DNA of 64,000 nucleotides from Sorghum bicolor (Eukaryota > Streptophyta > Magnoliopsida > Poales > Poaceae), in the NCBI RefSeq assembly GCF_000003195.3, contig NC_012875.2:13530083-13594082 (forward strand), in the 5' to 3' direction. The position numbers were made by a program, and so were the translations under genes. This document shows, piece after piece, positions 47,073 through 58,502 of this stretch (its first letter is position 1; every line of letters begins with the position of its first letter). A model generated the notes under the pieces. That model did not search any database. It had not been told where the DNA came from and saw only the letters and a program-made list of their open reading frames with translations.

Positions 47073-49519
47073 GGCGAGGGGATATCGTATTCAATGTCAG
47101 CGCCGACGAACCGGCTGTTGACGGAGAAACAGACGACCAGAGGCAACTCCGCGAACAGCGTAACGCCGATCGCGCCCGACGGCGTGCGGACGAGCAACAA
47201 CAGACGCCACCAGGCAACCTCAACGATGCCTTTGATATGGTCGGAGACCAGCCAGTCTACAAAACGCCAAGCGCCAACGTGGCTGTCGCCATGGCCAACC
47301 TGGATCGGCTTCCTGACACCCCCGAATGCCAGGGAGTCCGGACCAGTATCCGAGCACACCTGATCGCCGCGATGGGGCAGACAGCCACTCTGCTCAAGAG
47401 AGTACAGGACGTCTCTTATACGGAAGCCGCCTCCGACCAGACTCATCGTAGCCGGGCCTCACCCAGTAGGCGTCGCCGCAGCCGCTCCCCCGACAACCGT
47501 CGAGGGGACTCACGGCGCGACGATGGTGGTCGGGACGCCGATGGCCGCCGCCAGCAGAACCGCGTACGCGGCCAAGAAGAAGAAGATCAACACAGGGATC
47601 TCCGCCACAACATCCCTCCCAAAGATGCCCGGGACCGCATCAACAGGCGCGCCGCAGAGAGAGCAGTCCACGAAAACCTGCGCCGCATCGAGTACGATGC
47701 GACCCATGGTCCTCCGGGCCTAAGGCAGTTCTCCTCACACCTCCGCCAGGTCGTGTGGCCCCGCAATTTCAAGCTCGAAAAACTTAAAAAATACGACGGC
47801 AAGGAAAATCCAGAGAACTGGATCACCCTCTACGAAATCGCCGTCCGATCAGCGGCAGGAGATGAGCACGTCATGGCTAACTACTTCCCCGTAGTCCTCG
47901 ACCAGGCCGGTCATCAGTGGCTTCTCGGCTTACCCGAGGACTCCTTCGACTCTTGGGAAGAGCTACGACAGGCCTTCATCGACAACTTCATCGCCACATG
48001 TGAGCAGCCCGGAAACAAATATGACCTTGAAAGGATAAGAGACAGGAAGAATGAACCCCTGCGCGATTATATCCGACGATTCTCGGATATGCGCCTCAAA
48101 ATCCCGAAGATTTCTCATGACGAGGCCATATCAGCCTTTATCAAGGGCTTGCGTTTCCATGAAGCGCTGAGGAACAAGTTGTTGCGTAAGTGCCCATCAA
48201 CGGTAGCAGAGCTCCTCGCCACGGCTAAAAATTATGCCGACGCTGATGACGCAGAAAAACTAATCCGAGACGATGCGAGAGGCACCGACCAGCCCTCCCG
48301 GCGAGATGACGGTCGTGGTCGCTACGACAACAGAAATCACCGCCGCTCCGACAACCGTGATCACCGAGAGGGTTGGGATCGGCGGCGCAATAGCCGCGAC
48401 GACTTCAGAGGAAAGCGCCCTCGTGAATACGACCACGAAGTAAACACGGTTAAACGTCCCAATGGACGACGGGACTACCAAGAAGACTACAACAAAACGT
48501 TGAAGGGACCATGCCAGCTACACCCAAAGTCTAACCATACCATGGAAGAGTGCCGCGTCCTCAAAAGTATCTATACACGGCGGGCCGCCCAAGAAGACAC
48601 CGCCAAGAAAACTAACAAACGCGACGGGCACGACCACGAAGATGAGGATGAGGACCAAGACAGGGACCCCCGACACCAATACGTCAGCCCCACCGACGTG
48701 GTCCACTCCATTTTCGGGGGCAAGGTCTCCACTGAGTCCAAGCGAGAAAGAAAGCTGTTAAAGAGAGCCTGCCTCAACATAGACAGCACGGACGGGCTGA
48801 TCGCAGATCCGAAATTTCCCGCCTGGTCCCACAGGGAGATCGCGTTCAGCAGGAAGGACCAGTGGGCCGCTATCCCAGAGCCGGGTCGTTTCCCACTAAT
48901 TCTTGATCCCTGCATCAATAGCATCAGATTCGAGCGCGTGCTCGTGGACGGGGGAAGCTCCATCGACATCCTCTTCCGCAACAGCCTGCCCGCCCTCAAG
49001 ATATCACCGGCGCAACTAAAACCTTACGACGCCCAATTCTGGGGGGTTTTGCCAGGTCAAAGTTCGGTGCCCCTCGGACAGATAACATTGCCTGTCCAAT
49101 TCGGCACACCCGATCACTTCCGGACGGAGTTCATCAACTTCGTAGTCGCGGACTTCGACGGGACCTACCACGCCATACTGGGCCGCCCATCGCTGACAAA
49201 GTTCATGGCAGTCCCGCACTACTCATACCTAGTGCTTAAGATGCCCACGGAGAAGGGTGTCCTAACCGTCAGAGGCAACGTCTACACGGCGTACACCTGC
49301 GAAGAAGAAAGCTTCAAGATCACCGAGGCAATTGACCTCTCAATCCGCATGGCGGAAACAGCAAGCCAAGCCGCACAGCTGCCTCCCGACCAGCTCCGAT
49401 TACCTGAGCAGGAGACATCCAGAAAGAATTCGAAATCCAAGGAGTACAAAGAAGTGCAGCTGGTCGAAGGCAACCCCGAGAAGACAGCCCTCATCGGGGC
49501 TAACCTGGATCCAAAATAG
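47073..49519 (+). CDS. gag C-terminal part and protease (element C)
   Basis: The frame is open past ATG 47237 (760 codons from there) to TAG 49517-49519. In order: a basic Arg/Ser-rich stretch, the retrotransposon gag domain (W-P-R-N-F-K...P-E-N-W-I-T-L-Y), a long charged linker, a Cys-His finger of C-x2-H...H-x4-C type starting at 48512 (residue 426 from the ATG), and an aspartic protease with D-G-G-S-S (Asp at 48947, residue 571) and A-I-L-G-R-P. The finger binds RNA and the protease matures the polyprotein. The same frame resumes after the TAG as pol, so the stop is either a C-to-T nonsense change or a readthrough site (the base after it is G). Confidence 0.88.
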
Positions 49520-52500
49520 GAAGACGCGCTCGTCAGGTTTCTAAGGGACAACGTGAGCGTTTTCGCATGGAAACCCGCAGACATGCCCGGTGTCCCACGA
49601 AACCTGATCGAGCACTCCTTAAACGTCTCGAAGACCGCAAGACCAATCAAGCAAAAACTGCGACGGTTCGCTCGTGACAAAAAGGAGGCCATTAGGACAG
49701 AAATAACACGGCTTCTAGCAGCCGGATTCATAAAAGAGGTGTATCATCCCGATTGGCTCGCCAATCCGGTTCTTGTACGCAAAAAGAATAATGAATGGAG
49801 AATGTGCGTTGATTACACCGATCTCAACAAACACTGTCCTAAAGATCCTTTTGGTCTTCCTCGCATCGACGAGGTGGTCGACTCAACGGCCGGATGCGAA
49901 CTCCTCTCCTTTCTAGATTGCTACTCTGGTTATCACCAGATCTCGTTAAAGGAAGAAGATCAGATCAAAACATCCTTCATCACGCCCTTCGGCGCATACT
50001 GTTACACTACCATGTCTTTCGGACTTAAAAACGCCGGGGCCACTTATCAAAGGGCCATCCAGCAATGCCTCCACGACGAGATTCGCGATGACCTCGTCGA
50101 GGCCTATGTGGACGACGTGGTCGTAAAAACAAGGGACGCGAGCACCCTAATCGACAACTTAGACCGAACCTTCAAAGCACTCAATAGGTACAAGTGGAAG
50201 CTCAACCCCAAGAAATGCATTTTCGGCGTCCCTTCCGGTCTACTGCTCGGCAACGTCGTCAGTTGCGACGGCATACGACCAAACCCTTCAAAAGTCAAAG
50301 CCGTGCTCGACATGCGACCACCGAAGAACGTCAAGGATATTCAGAGGCTAACCGGATGCATGGCCGCCCTCAGTCGTTTCATCTCAAGGCTGGGAGAAAA
50401 AGGCCTCCCTTTCTTCAAACTATTGAAAGCGTCAGAAAAATTCTCCTGGACAGAAGAAGCCGACGCTGCGTTCACTCAGCTTAAGACCTTCCTCACTTCA
50501 CCGCCTGTCCTCACAGCGCCTCGGCCCAATGAAGACCTGCTCCTTTACATTGCTGCAACCGACAGGGTTGTTTCCACGGCAATAGTGGTCGAGCGAGATG
50601 AACCAGGTCACGTTTTCAAGGTCCAGAGACCCGTTTACTTCATAAGTGAAGTTTTAAACGAATCCAAGGCCAGGTACCCACAAATACAGAAGCTTATATA
50701 CGCCATCCTGATAACGTCAAGAAAGCTGAAGCACTACTTCGACGGCCATCGAGTCCTGGTGACAACCAGCTTTCCTCTCGGGGACATCCTGCGCAATAAA
50801 GACGCCAATGGCAGAATCGTGAAATGGGCAATGGAATTATGTCCATTTTCCCTAGAGTTCCAGAGTCGCACCACTGTCAAGTCTCAAGCCCTGGTCGATT
50901 TCATTGCCGAATGGACGGATCTCAACGAACCTTCCGTTCCAGATGTCTCAGACCACTGGTCAATGTTCTTTGACGGGTCCTTGAACATCAACGGTGCAGG
51001 CGCTGGGATATTGTTCGTATCACCAAACAAGGACAAACTCCGCTACGTCCTTCGAATCCTTTTTCCGGCGTCAAACAATGTCGCCGAATACGAAGCTTGT
51101 TTACATGGCGTACGACTAGCCGTCGAACTGGGGATCAAGCGCCTCTATGTCTACGGCGACTCCGCTTTGGTCATCAATCAGCTCAACAAGGAGTGGGACG
51201 CAACCCACGAGAAGATGGATCTCTATTGCAAAGAAATTCGCAAATGGGAAACTAACTTCTATGGCATAGAGTACATCCACGTGGTCCGGGATAAGAACCA
51301 AGCAGCAGATGCGTTGTCAAAGTTAGGCTCGTCTCGGGCCCAAATCCCGCGGGGTATTTTCGTCCAGGACATCCATGAGCCGAGCGTAAGCTCCCCCCTG
51401 GTCGACAAACAACCCACCGAGGCAATGCTCATAGATGACGCCACTCCGACAACCGGTGGGCGTGACTGGCGTATCCCGTTCATCAAATACATCTCAGACG
51501 GGACAGGTTTTCAGGACAAAACAGAGAACGAGCGTCTCATCCGACGATCAAAGAACTACATCCTGGTCGACGGAAAACTCATGCGGAAAAACGCAAGCTC
51601 CGAGGTACTGCTCAAGTGCATACCCCAAGACGATGGCATCAAGCTCTTGGAGGACATACACGCCGGATCCTGCGGCAACCACGCCGCATCTAGAACGCTG
51701 GTCGGAAAGGCTTTCCGAGCAGGTTTTTATTGGCCAACCGCGGTCAGCGACGCAGAAAAACTGGTTCGGCATTGCGAAGGATGTCAGTTTTTCGCTAAGA
51801 GGACCCACGTACCTGCCCATGAAATTCAAACCATCCCGTCATCTTGGCCCTTTGCTTGCTGGGGGCTTGACATGATCGGACCATTTAAACCAGCCCCGGG
51901 CAACTTCAAGTTTGTTTTCGTGCTAATCGACAAGTTCTCCAAGTGGATTGAATACATGCCCCTGGTCAAGGCAACCTCCGAGAAGGCTGTGGAGTTCCTC
52001 AATCAAATCATACACAGATTCGGCATCCCGAACAGCATAATCACCGACCTGGGCACTCAGTTTACTGGCACCACTTTTTGGGATTTCTGCGATGACAGAG
52101 GCATAGTCATAAAATATGTGTCAGTGGCACATCCACGTGCCAACGGTCAAGTTGAACGTGCTAACGGAATGATCGTCGACGCCCTAAAGAAAAGATTGTA
52201 CACCGAGAACGACAGAGCACCCGGTCGTTGGATGAAGGAATTGCCGGCAGTGGTCTGGGGCCTCCGAACTCAGACCAGTCGAAACACAGGGGTGTCTCCC
52301 TATTTCATGGTGTACGGCGCAGAGGCGGTCTTGCCGTCCGACATACACTTCGGATCTCCTAGAATCGAGCACTTCGACCAGGCGACCGCCGACAACGCCA
52401 GAGAACTAGAAATCAATTGCATGGAGGAAAAGCGTTTAGTTTCATGTCTCCGAACAGCAAAATATCTCGCGGCAGTCAGGCGATACTACAACAGGAACGT

Positions 52501-52705
52501 CAAGGACCGTTCCTTCGTGGTCGGCGATCTGGTGCTTCGATGGAAAACAAGCCAGGAGGGAATGCACAAGTTATCTACTCCCTGGGAAGGACCCTTCGTG
52601 GTGACCGAGGTCACACGACCTACGTCCTACAGATTGGCATACCCAGACGGAACACGAGTGCCTAACTCTTGGCACATCGACAAACTGCGACGTTTCTATC
52701 CATAA
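49520..52705 (+). CDS. pol: RT, RNase H, archaeal-type RNase H, integrase (element C)
   Basis: Follows the TAG in frame and is open to TAA at 52703-52705. Numbering residues from the codon at 49553: RT with Y-V-D-D at 185-188 (50105-50116); a first RNase H domain; a second archaeal-type RNase H beginning F-F-D-G-S (Asp 474), the mark of the Tat lineage; an integrase zinc region (H...H...C-E-G-C); and an integrase core with Asp 773, Asp 832 and Glu 868, the last two separated by 35 residues (DD35E). The motif after the second Asp is D-L-G-T-Q-F where most relatives have D-N-G-T-Q-F. There is no chromodomain. No internal break is visible. Confidence 0.93.
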   Translation, partial: EDALVRFLRDNVSVFAWKPADMPGVPRNLIEHSLNVSKTARPIKQKLRRFARDKKEAIRTEITRLLAAGFIKEVYHPDWLANPVLVRKKNNEWRMCVDYTDLNKHCPKDPFGLPRIDEVVDSTAGCELLSFLDCYSGYHQISLKEEDQIKTSFITPFGAYCYTTMSFGLKNAGATYQRAIQQCLHDEIRDDLVEAYVDDVVVKTRDASTLIDNLDRTFKALNRYKWKLNPKKCIFGVPSGLLLGNVVSCDGIRPNPSKVKAVLDMRPPKNVKDIQRLTGCMAALSRFISRLGEKGLPFFKLLKASEKFSWTEEADAAFTQLKTFLTSPPVLTAPRPNEDLLLYIAATDRVVSTAIVVERDEPGHVFKVQRPVYFISEVLNESKARYPQIQKLIYAILITSRKLKHYFDGHRVLVTTSFPLGDILRNKDANGRIVKWAMELCPFSLEFQSRTTVKSQALVDFIAEWTDLNEPSVPDVSDHWSMFFDGSLNINGAGAGILFVSPNKDKLRYVLRILFPASNNVAEYEACLHGVRLAVELGIKRLYVYGDSALVINQLNKEWDATHEKMDLYCKEIRKWETNFYGIEYIHVVRDKNQAADALSKLGSSRAQIPRGIFVQDIHEPSVSSPLVDKQPTEAMLIDDATPTTGGRDWRIPFIKYISDGTGFQDKTENERLIRRSKNYILVDGKLMRKNASSEVLLKCIPQDDGIKLLEDIHAGSCGNHAASRTLVGKAFRAGFYWPTAVSDAEKLVRHCEGCQFFAKRTHVPAHEIQTIPSSWPFACWGLDMIGPFKPAPGNFKFVFVLIDKFSKWIEYMPLVKATSEKAVEFLNQIIHRFGIPNSIITDLGTQFTGTTFWDFCDDRGIVIKYVSVAHPRANGQVERANGMIVDALKKRLYTENDRAPGRWMKELPAVVWGLRTQTSRNTGVSPYFMVYGAEAVLPSDIHFGSPRIEHFDQATADNARELEINCMEEKRLVSCLRTAKYLAAVRRYYNRNVKDRSFVVGDLVLRWKTSQEGMHKLSTPWEGPFVVTEVTRPTSYRLAYPDGTRVPNSWHIDKLRRFYP

Positions 52706-52982
52706 AGTTTCAACGACTTTCTTTTGTAAGTACCTTATAATTTCTGATAATAAAATTCTCTATTTTTCGCCTATACCTTGTCATACACAGCACTCGGCAA
52801 AACTTCTGCAATGGATGCTCTCGGCGACAACCAAGACAAATACGGTGACACGTCACTCAGATATTTTTACAGCGCTCAAAACAACAGTCATGACAAAAAG
52901 AAAACTTTATTACAAACTTTACATACAAAGTTTACAATAAATACCCTGACGGGCAGATACTAGTCTATTCCTACAGACTACT
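52706..52982 (+). other. Convergent intergenic region between pol and the antisense gene
   Basis: 277 bp between the two stop codons. It contains AATAAAA on the plus strand near 52747. The minus-strand gene has AATAAA overlapping its own TAA at 52982-52987. Tail-to-tail transcripts would overlap here. Confidence 0.6.
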
Positions 52983-55900
52983 TTATTGGCCTAGCTGCTC
53001 GGGCTGATCACCCGCCTGGCCCTGCTGCCCGGACGAAGGGGTTGGGGCCACCGGCGCCTGGCTGGTCGAGACCGCAGGCGTCGACCGCCCATCTCCAGCA
53101 ACGGACGCGCCCGACAACTCCCTGGCCGACCTATCTGTGCTCGGCTGGTCTGGAGGAGTGGCCGTTCCGCACAGGTTGATGTCGCCGATCACTGTCGACG
53201 ACAAGTCCAGCAGACTACCCCGAAGTTCGTCCGCTTCCTGTGGGCCGACTTCCTTCGGGTACCCCTTCTCCAGCCTGCTCAAGTCGACCAGGGGGTAGTG
53301 GGCGTGTACCATGCTGAGGACGTGCGCGCCGGCAAACTCTCCGGCGTCCTTCACAAACTGCTGGAGCCAATCCCACGCCCGTTGCGCCTTCTCGACGGGG
53401 GTCAACTGCGGCGCGCGGGGCTGGCTCTCCGGGAGCTCGGGACTGATCAGGTCCAGGACCGGGGACACTCCTTTCCAGATCCTGCAACAGTTGACCTTCC
53501 AGGAGTCCCGGTCCTTGACCAGCTCATCCAGGTGCTTTTTGGTGTTCACCTTGAGCACTGCAAACAAAACGAAACGTTACTTCCGGCATACCAGACAAGC
53601 AAAGGGGCAGGCAGCAACCAACAAGGCGGCACCCATTACCAGCTAACTCCCGGTCTTTTCGACCCAATTCCTCTTCCGCTCGCCGCCCGGACTCCTGTGC
53701 ACTGGCGAGCTGTTGGCCGAGCTGCTCCTTCTCTTGTTGAAGGCTCGCCACCTCCTCCTCCAAGTCTGCGTGAATCCTAAACTGGTCAGCAAAACAAACT
53801 ACACAAGTACGCGAAACTGCTCGGAGCGTGTGACTAACCTTCCTGCAGCCGGTACTGGTCGGCCAGGCGACGAGCGAGGTCGAGACGACGCTCCTTTTCA
53901 GCGCTCATCTCGACCACCTTCTCCCCGACCTCCGCCCGCAACTGGTCTACCTCCGCGGCAAGGGCCTTGTTCTCAGCCATGACGATTTCTATCTGGTCAA
54001 AGCACCGTTTCCGGTACTTCGCCGTTTTCATTACGTCCTACAAAGCAAGCATATAACGATCAAGCAAGACAAGGCAAAAGAATGCGCATCAGTACAAAAA
54101 GCCGCTTACCTTGACTTCGTCGACAAGGCGCTTGGCCGCGCGCTCCACCCTGGCGGCCTCTTCGGTCTCAGCGACCTCCTCATGACCGATAAAGTGATCC
54201 CCGCGTTGGCGCCACACATACACGTGTTGGCGGCCATCACGGGGACGACCCTCGATCTCCTCCACCTCGTCGTCGGAGGCCGCCCGGGTTTCGTCCTCCT
54301 GTGCTGCGTCACCCCCGGTGGTGGTCCCAGGCATTACTGGCCCTTGGACCAGACCTGGGGAGCCCGCAGCCGAAGAGGCTCCTGCTCGGGGCAGCGGGGG
54401 GACTTCACCCCCCCCGGCAGGAGGAGCGGTCGGAGATCTCCCCTTCTCCGAGGAGTCAGTTGGGGGAGCCTCTCCAGCCCTGGTCGGGCTGCTTGTTGTC
54501 GGCGCCGCGCTCGGGGGCCCCTCGGTGCTCCCAGGCGCGACTGCAGCTGTTGGCTGTTCTGTGGTCTGGGGGGCTGCATCCCCAGAACCGCGGGCAGGCT
54601 CGTCCGTTACCTGGCCGGCAGTTTGGCCAGGGTCGACATCCGACGCCGCACTGCAGGAACAAAAGTTTAAAAAAAAAAAAGAGAGGAGTCCAAAATACGT
54701 AAGTCGAACACTTACAGGTCTGACCGGCGATGGGTCGCGGTGAACCTCCTCCTCGCCCAGCCGGTCGGCACCTGTGCCCCCACCTCGGCAACTTGCGGGG
54801 CAGCGACGCCGCTGGCCACTCGATCAGTGGCGACCGGCGTAGTGTCTGGGCGGCTCCGAGGCCGTCGGACCAACGACGGCGCAGCCTCCTCGTCGTCGTC
54901 ATCGTCGTCGACGATCCGCACGAGCCGACGACGTTTCGAAGCTTGGCTGCTCTCCGCCGGTAGGTCTGCTGGCAGCTCCGATGTCGGCAAGGGATCCGCC
55001 GGCAATGGCCTTTTCCCCGTTACCCTCTCCTCGGAGGTCGGGACGGGGCGGGCTCGGTCTTCCTCACTGCTGGTGTAATGAGTACACCGAGCAGCGTCCT
55101 CCTCTGGCGGGACCTCTCCCGCAGGATTTTCCATCCCCGGCGCCAGTGATACATACACCACGTACCGGTCGACATCACCGGCCTGCAAAAGCAACAGAGA
55201 TGAGTCAACTACAGACGATATACGAATGATCAAACAGAGTCTGCCGCATACCTTTGGTGTTGGTCGTCCTAACTTGAAGGCTTGCACCCGACCACTGCCC
55301 CAGGTGAAGCCCCCATCCGCGAAGTTAAACAGCTCGTTCAACAGCTGTTGTACCTCCGCTTTCTCCAAGATCTCCGACCGCATCCTGGTCGGGTCTGCGC
55401 TTCCGGCATACTCGTACGCCGAGTGCACCCTCTTCTGGCAGGGCATCACCCGGCGGCAAATGAAGTTGCCGACCACGCCAAGCCCATCCAGGCGCGACCA
55501 GTCGATCAGCTTCATCAGATCCGCCACTTGACCGTCGAACTCTGGGCGGTCGGTCCAGCTCGTCCTCTTCTCGGGAATGTATCCCACGTCGCAGAACGTG
55601 GAGCTGCCCGGTTCCTCCCTGACATAGAACCACTTCCTGTACCATTCGGTCAAGGAAGTGTTCCATGGGCAGTGCAGATAGCGATTCTTCATCCCATCGC
55701 GAAGGTTGAGGTATACTCCACCTGCAACCTTGGAGCCTCCAACTGCTCCCTTCTTCCTCAAGCAGAAAAGGTATCGGAAAAGATCGAAGTGTGGCTCTAT
55801 GCCAACATAGGCCTCGCACAGGTGGATGAAGGTGGAAATAAGGAGAATTGAGTTCGGGTGCAGATTGCAAATCCCGATCTCATAGTACAAAAGAAGACCT

Positions 55901-56139
55901 TGAAGAAAAGGATGGACAGGAACACCAAAGCCTCTCTTAACGAAATCCTCAAAAACGACGATCTCACCGGCGCGAGGGTCGGGGTAGCTCTCCCCCTCCG
56001 GTGCCCTCCAGCCGCCGAGCTCTGCACCGTGCAGAAGCCCCATATCGACGAGGTCACCAAGAGATTTTGTGGTGCTGCGAGACTTCTTCCACTCCTTGGC
56101 CATCAGTTCGGCCCTCTTCCTGGAGTCGCTCTTCGCCAT
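52983..56139 (-). CDS. Antisense spliced gene of element C (Transposase_28-like, 931 aa predicted)
   Basis: Six exons on the minus strand form one frame: 56139-55252, 55182-54716, 54650-54110, 54037-53839, 53765-53640, 53557-52983; total 2796 nt. Introns of 69, 65, 72, 73 and 82 bp all begin GT and end AG, and every junction keeps phase. The first intron is a multiple of 3 and stop-free, so it may be retained. Exon 1 (296 codons) resembles the 'putative gypsy-type transposon' family (PF04195, Transposase_28), with F-L-Q-G-L-L-x-Y-Y-E-I-G and L-H-P-N-S. Exons 2-3 are acidic and Pro/Ser-rich, exons 4-5 form a coiled coil, and exon 6 is helical with a Gln/Pro-rich end. Antisense ORFs are known in Tat elements, but their function is unknown. 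Intact splicing and frame suggest a working gene; splice sites are predicted, not observed. Confidence 0.8.
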
Positions 56140-56252
56140 TAGAGGTGCGAATGTGGGCTGGAGTTAGGAAGATGCAGGAGATTGGAGAAGATGAGAGCGT
56201 AAGGTTTGAAGGCAACGACAGGAGAAGCGGTACAGGCGGTCCTATTAGACCC

Positions 56253-56259
56253 TTATAAA
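56253..56259 (-). promoter_or_regulatory. TATA box of the antisense gene
   Basis: The minus strand reads GGGTTTATAAGGGTC about 115 bp upstream of the ATG at 56139, followed by a pyrimidine-rich CTTCTCC leader. It is the only clear TATA within 250 bp upstream. Confidence 0.65.
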
Positions 56260-56541
56260 CCCGCGACCCAACTTCTCCCACTTCCTGTATTCTCGGGAAG
56301 TGGGCAGGCCATGCGGCGGATGCGGCGTTTCGGTTTACAATGATTATAGACAATCAATGCGGCGGAGTTTTCGTACCAATTGATGGTTTCCTTTTCTCAA
56401 ACCAAGCAAAGAGCGGTTGTACAGTTGCCAGGTGCAGCTTTTCATGCATCTGACTGACATATCGTCAGGAGACCCCGTCACGTCAACTTTAATTGGAAAG
56501 ATCTTTTCAAAAGAAGACACATACGCCAGTGAGTCAGCAAT

Positions 56542-56941
56542 CCGGGGACTGCACCGACCACCGAGCACTCGACGCTCGGGGACTGGTTGCCCAGTCTGTC
56601 AGCTCGGAACTTCAAGGACTGCACCGACCACCGAGCACTCGACGCTCGGGGACTGGTTGCCCAGTCTGTCAGCTCGGAACTTCAAGGACTGCACCGACCA
56701 CCGAGCACTCGACGCTCGGGGACTGGTTGCCCAGTCTGTCAGCTCGGAACTTCAAGGACTGCACCGACCACCGAGCACTCGACGCTCGGGGACTGGTTGC
56801 CCAGTCTGTCAACTCAGAACTTCAAGGACTACACCGACCACCGAGCACTCGACGCTCGGGGACTGGTCGCTTAGACTATCAGTTCAAAACTTTAAAGCAT
56901 GCACCGACCACTGAGCACTCGATGCTCGGGGACTGGTCGTA
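56542..56941. repeat. 70 bp tandem repeat, about six copies
   Basis: GCACCGACCACCGAGCACTC recurs at 56551, 56621, 56691, 56761, 56831 (first base A) and 56901, an exact 70 bp period. The first four units are almost identical and the last two diverged. Each contains CCGAGC...GCTCGG, a small dyad, and CTCGGGGACT, the decamer that also stands next to the 3' LTR. The array lies upstream of the antisense gene promoter. Confidence 0.93.
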
Positions 56942-57513
56942 CAATATAGCAACATATAATTCCAAGAAGCACACTAAGTGCCTGGGGACTGGTCGATTGG
57001 TTTTTTCGATTGCAGACGAGCATGACATGCTCGGGGACTGGTAAATTCAATTTTTTAGACCTTGCTACAAGGCTCATACTTCGCCTTCCAGCAAGCTCGG
57101 GGACTACATCGGTACGATGCATCTAGCGATGCATCTTAGTTCTCGAAACTACTTTGAGGAATTTTCTTTTGACCCTGGCACCACGTGCCTACGTCACCTA
57201 CTACCAGGCTCGGGGACTAAGTGGGCACACTTCACCTTGCGGTGAATATGCTTGCTATTTTGAGGTCTATACTTTTCAGAAAAGTAAAGTGGGCACACTT
57301 CAACAGGAAAGAAATCTTTTTTAAGAGCACCATGCATTCTTCGAACAACCTGCTTCTTCGATGTCAATGTTGATCAACTGTCTTTTAAGTTGGTCAAAAT
57401 ACCGTTGCAACTGTTCGGGTGACTTTCCTGCTTATTGAAGACGTCAAGCCTCACTGATCGAAGAAGCTCAAGACGGCGTGTTACATCACAATACATGGTG
57501 CTCGGGGACTAGC
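56942..57513 (+). other. 3' untranslated region and PPT of element C
   Basis: Non-coding. CTCGGGGACT recurs at 57030, 57096, 57209 and 57501; the last copy abuts the 3' LTR (57501-57513, CTCGGGGACTAGC) and is the likely PPT. A direct repeat AGTGGGCACACTTCA occurs twice (near 57220 and 57287). Confidence 0.7.
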
Positions 57514-57975
57514 TGTGGGGGTATAAACCCCTATACCCTTACGGCTAGACTTGGGCCAGGAGGCTTGGCCCATTACGAGACGAGTTCAAGGCTTGATCCG
57601 ACAACCTGGAGTTTCGCGCAAGGAAACAAGATGTGGAGATCAAGCAGGATTCTAGTCGGTTAGAATAGGAATTGATATCGAATTATCCATGGCAATTGTA
57701 ACCGACTAGGATTAGTTTCCAGATCTGTAACCCTGCCCTCCAGACTATATAAGGAGGGGCAAGGGACCCCCCTACGGCACATCATATTCTCTCAACACAA
57801 ATCAATACAACCAGACGCAGGACGTAGGTATTACGCCAACTCGGCGGCCGAACCTGGATAAAAAGCTTGTCCGTGTCTTGCGTCACCATCAAGTTCGTAG
57901 TTTGCGCACCGTCTACCGATAAACTACTACCGTGGGTATACCCCAAGGTAGACTGCCGACTAGCTTTCGTCGACA
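57514..57975 (+). repeat. 3' LTR of element C (462 bp)
   Basis: TGTGGGGGTATAAACCCC...GTCGACA with TG...CA ends. No difference from the 5' LTR was seen over the shared part. Confidence 0.93.
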
Positions 57976-58382
57976 GTCAAGTATGAGTAATTTTTTTAGC
58001 TGGTTAGTGGTTACCCGTGTGGCGCAAATGGGGGATAGCAGACCGTGGATTCCCTGCGGGGTAGAATCACACGGACTGACTACCAAAACCAAGCGGCGCT
58101 AACTTGTTAGACGAACCATTGAAAGACTTCATAGTGAACCTTGCCGGCCTCCCTTGGAAGGGGGTTAAGAGGTTAGCTACCTTGGGCGAAAGGGTAAATC
58201 ATGTCTCATGGGTAAAGATGTACGACTTCTGTAGAGTGTTTAATAAACTGGTATACTAGCCGTGCTCACGGTCACGAGCGGCCTTGGGGATTCTTACATT
58301 AAGGGTGATGAATCTTGTTGTGTTAAGAAACTCATTGTTTATTGTTTAATGCTCTATATTATTTATGTCACATTGATCATGA
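57976..58382 (+). repeat. Right copy of the 407 bp direct duplication flanking element C
   Basis: Same sequence as 45472-45878. Here it continues naturally into the rest of LTR A1 (GAGACCGTGGGATCC), so this copy is in its original context and the left one is the added copy. Confidence 0.9.
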
Positions 58383-58502
58383 GACCGTGGGATCCATACT
58401 ATCTAGTTGCTATACTTGCGGAGTTCGTCTTGGACTCACTCTTGCTATCTCCCCCACACTTCTAGAGAAGTATTGGGCTTGTGATCAACCAGTCAGTTGG
58501 AT
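58383..58502 (+). repeat. LTR A1, right part (end missing)
   Basis: Continues A1 after the duplication and follows the same course as 59275-59390 in A2 until CAGTTGGATC, where it switches to sequence belonging earlier in an LTR (GTGTATGTTTTCTCC). The last ~190 bp of A1 are thus absent. Confidence 0.65.

Larger units (their letters stand above)
45878..57975 (+). mobile_element. Tat-lineage Ty3-gypsy element C with antisense gene
   Basis: Plus-strand element of about 12.1 kb: 5' LTR (lacking its first 11 bases), PBS, gag, protease, pol, an antisense spliced gene, tandem repeats, PPT and a 462 bp 3' LTR. The LTRs look identical over their 451 shared bases, so this is the youngest dated insertion here. 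Tat lineage is supported by the second, archaeal-type RNase H between the first RNase H and integrase, by the PBS type, and by the antisense gene in the 3' region. Defects visible are one gag frame break at a C7 run and one TAG between protease and RT. Confidence 0.92.

Noticed and set aside
53298..54743. Plus-strand frames opposite the antisense gene of element C
   Set aside because: They are mirror frames of the GC-rich minus-strand exons; the minus-strand exon model explains the region with consistent splice sites.
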